Shown here: piece after piece, positions 63,911 to 64,000 of the stretch
How the letters are laid out: each line of letters opens with the position of its first letter
How positions within the stretch are numbered: position 1 is the stretch's first letter
Assembly: GCF_003606265.1 (NCBI RefSeq)
Contig: NZ_CP023671.1
Span: forward strand, 1,054,001-1,118,000
Origin: Clostridium septicum
GTDB lineage: Bacteria; Bacillota; Clostridia; Clostridiales; Clostridiaceae
DNA length: 64,000 nucleotides
Reading direction: 5' to 3'
The notes under the pieces: model-generated
Seen by the model: the letters and a program-made list of their open reading frames with translations, nothing else
Databases searched by the model: none
Told to the model about the DNA's origin: nothing
Made by a program: the position numbers and the translations under genes

Positions 63911-64000
63911 CTATTTTCTATTATTTTTAATAGTAATTAAACCTAATAATGTAGTAAAAAATCCTAGTGCTAATGATGTAGTCTCAGCTCCTGTTTTTGG
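63911..64000 (-). CDS. LPXTG surface protein, C-terminal end (cut by window edge)
   Basis: The last 29 codons are visible: PKTGAETTSLALGFFTTLLG, then LITIKNNRK and stop at 63911. This is the second half of an (L)PKTG sortase signal, a membrane helix and a basic tail. The main body lies right of the window. It would be the third wall-anchored protein in this cluster. Confidence 0.85.
   Translation of the reverse strand, partial: PKTGAETTSLALGFFTTLLGLITIKNNRK

Noticed and set aside
1..64000. tRNA, rRNA genes or known riboswitches
   Set aside because: None could be recognised by cloverleaf, rRNA or conserved aptamer sequence; very AT-rich spacers give only terminator hairpins.

Overview
The window is low-GC Firmicute DNA with clostridial codon use, strong GGAGG-type ribosome binding sites and many intrinsic terminators. 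The organism is almost certainly Clostridium septicum. The gene at 44935-46257 encodes an aerolysin-type pore-forming toxin that I recognise as C. septicum alpha-toxin (csa). It has a signal peptide, the furin site KKRRGKRS and a short C-terminal propeptide. Two large sortase-anchored GH84 hexosaminidases (hyaluronidase/NagJ type) and a MurNAc PTS plus MupG pair also fit a histotoxic Clostridium.

Layout. 1-5206: a defence block on the minus strand, type III restriction-modification mod and res followed by a eukaryotic-like Ser/Thr kinase cut by the left edge. 5.6-14.9 kb: a mobile-element-like segment. It holds a lipoprotein, a small membrane protein, a divergent XRE switch with three spaced operators, two hypothetical genes, replication-type genes (replication-relaxation-like protein, G2P-like initiator), a highly structured ~190-nt non-coding element, another XRE regulator, and a large serine recombinase with a 58-residue leader ORF. 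15-18.8 kb: small accessory genes (ParB/HEAT protein, cytidine deaminase, PadR plus DUF2812 pair) separated by three copies of a ~100-bp repeat. 18.8-23.5 kb: a BceRS-BceAB-type peptide-antibiotic sensing and detoxification operon. 23.8-30.4 kb: membrane proteins, an acyltransferase, an MacB-like/VanZ pair and decayed genes. 30.9-36.7 kb: a DnaB-like helicase with two winged-helix proteins, then a compact two-gene operon of a HEPN-like protein and a KGGVGR-type ATPase beside a broken HepT gene; this is the best candidate for an undescribed conflict system. 37-40 kb: rpsD and hypotheticals. 40-41 kb: a 36-residue Cys/Arg-only-like peptide gene and a five-copy 68-bp repeat array abutting a DUF3990 remnant. 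41-43.5 kb: murP and mupG. 44.9-48 kb: alpha-toxin and an intact IS6-like element with 8-bp target duplication. 48-51.2 kb: an Ig-like lipoprotein and a helicase-nuclease-S24 fusion. 53.5-64 kb: two tandem GH84 enzymes with matching leader hairpins, a small secreted helical protein, and the C-terminus of a third LPXTG protein at the right edge.

Working together: the right third is a virulence and host-glycan module (toxin, wall-anchored hexosaminidases, MurNAc salvage). The left half is accessory DNA with defence and replication functions. Assignments rest on motifs read by eye; no database search was possible. Start codons were moved inward from the longest ORF where the ribosome binding site clearly indicates it.
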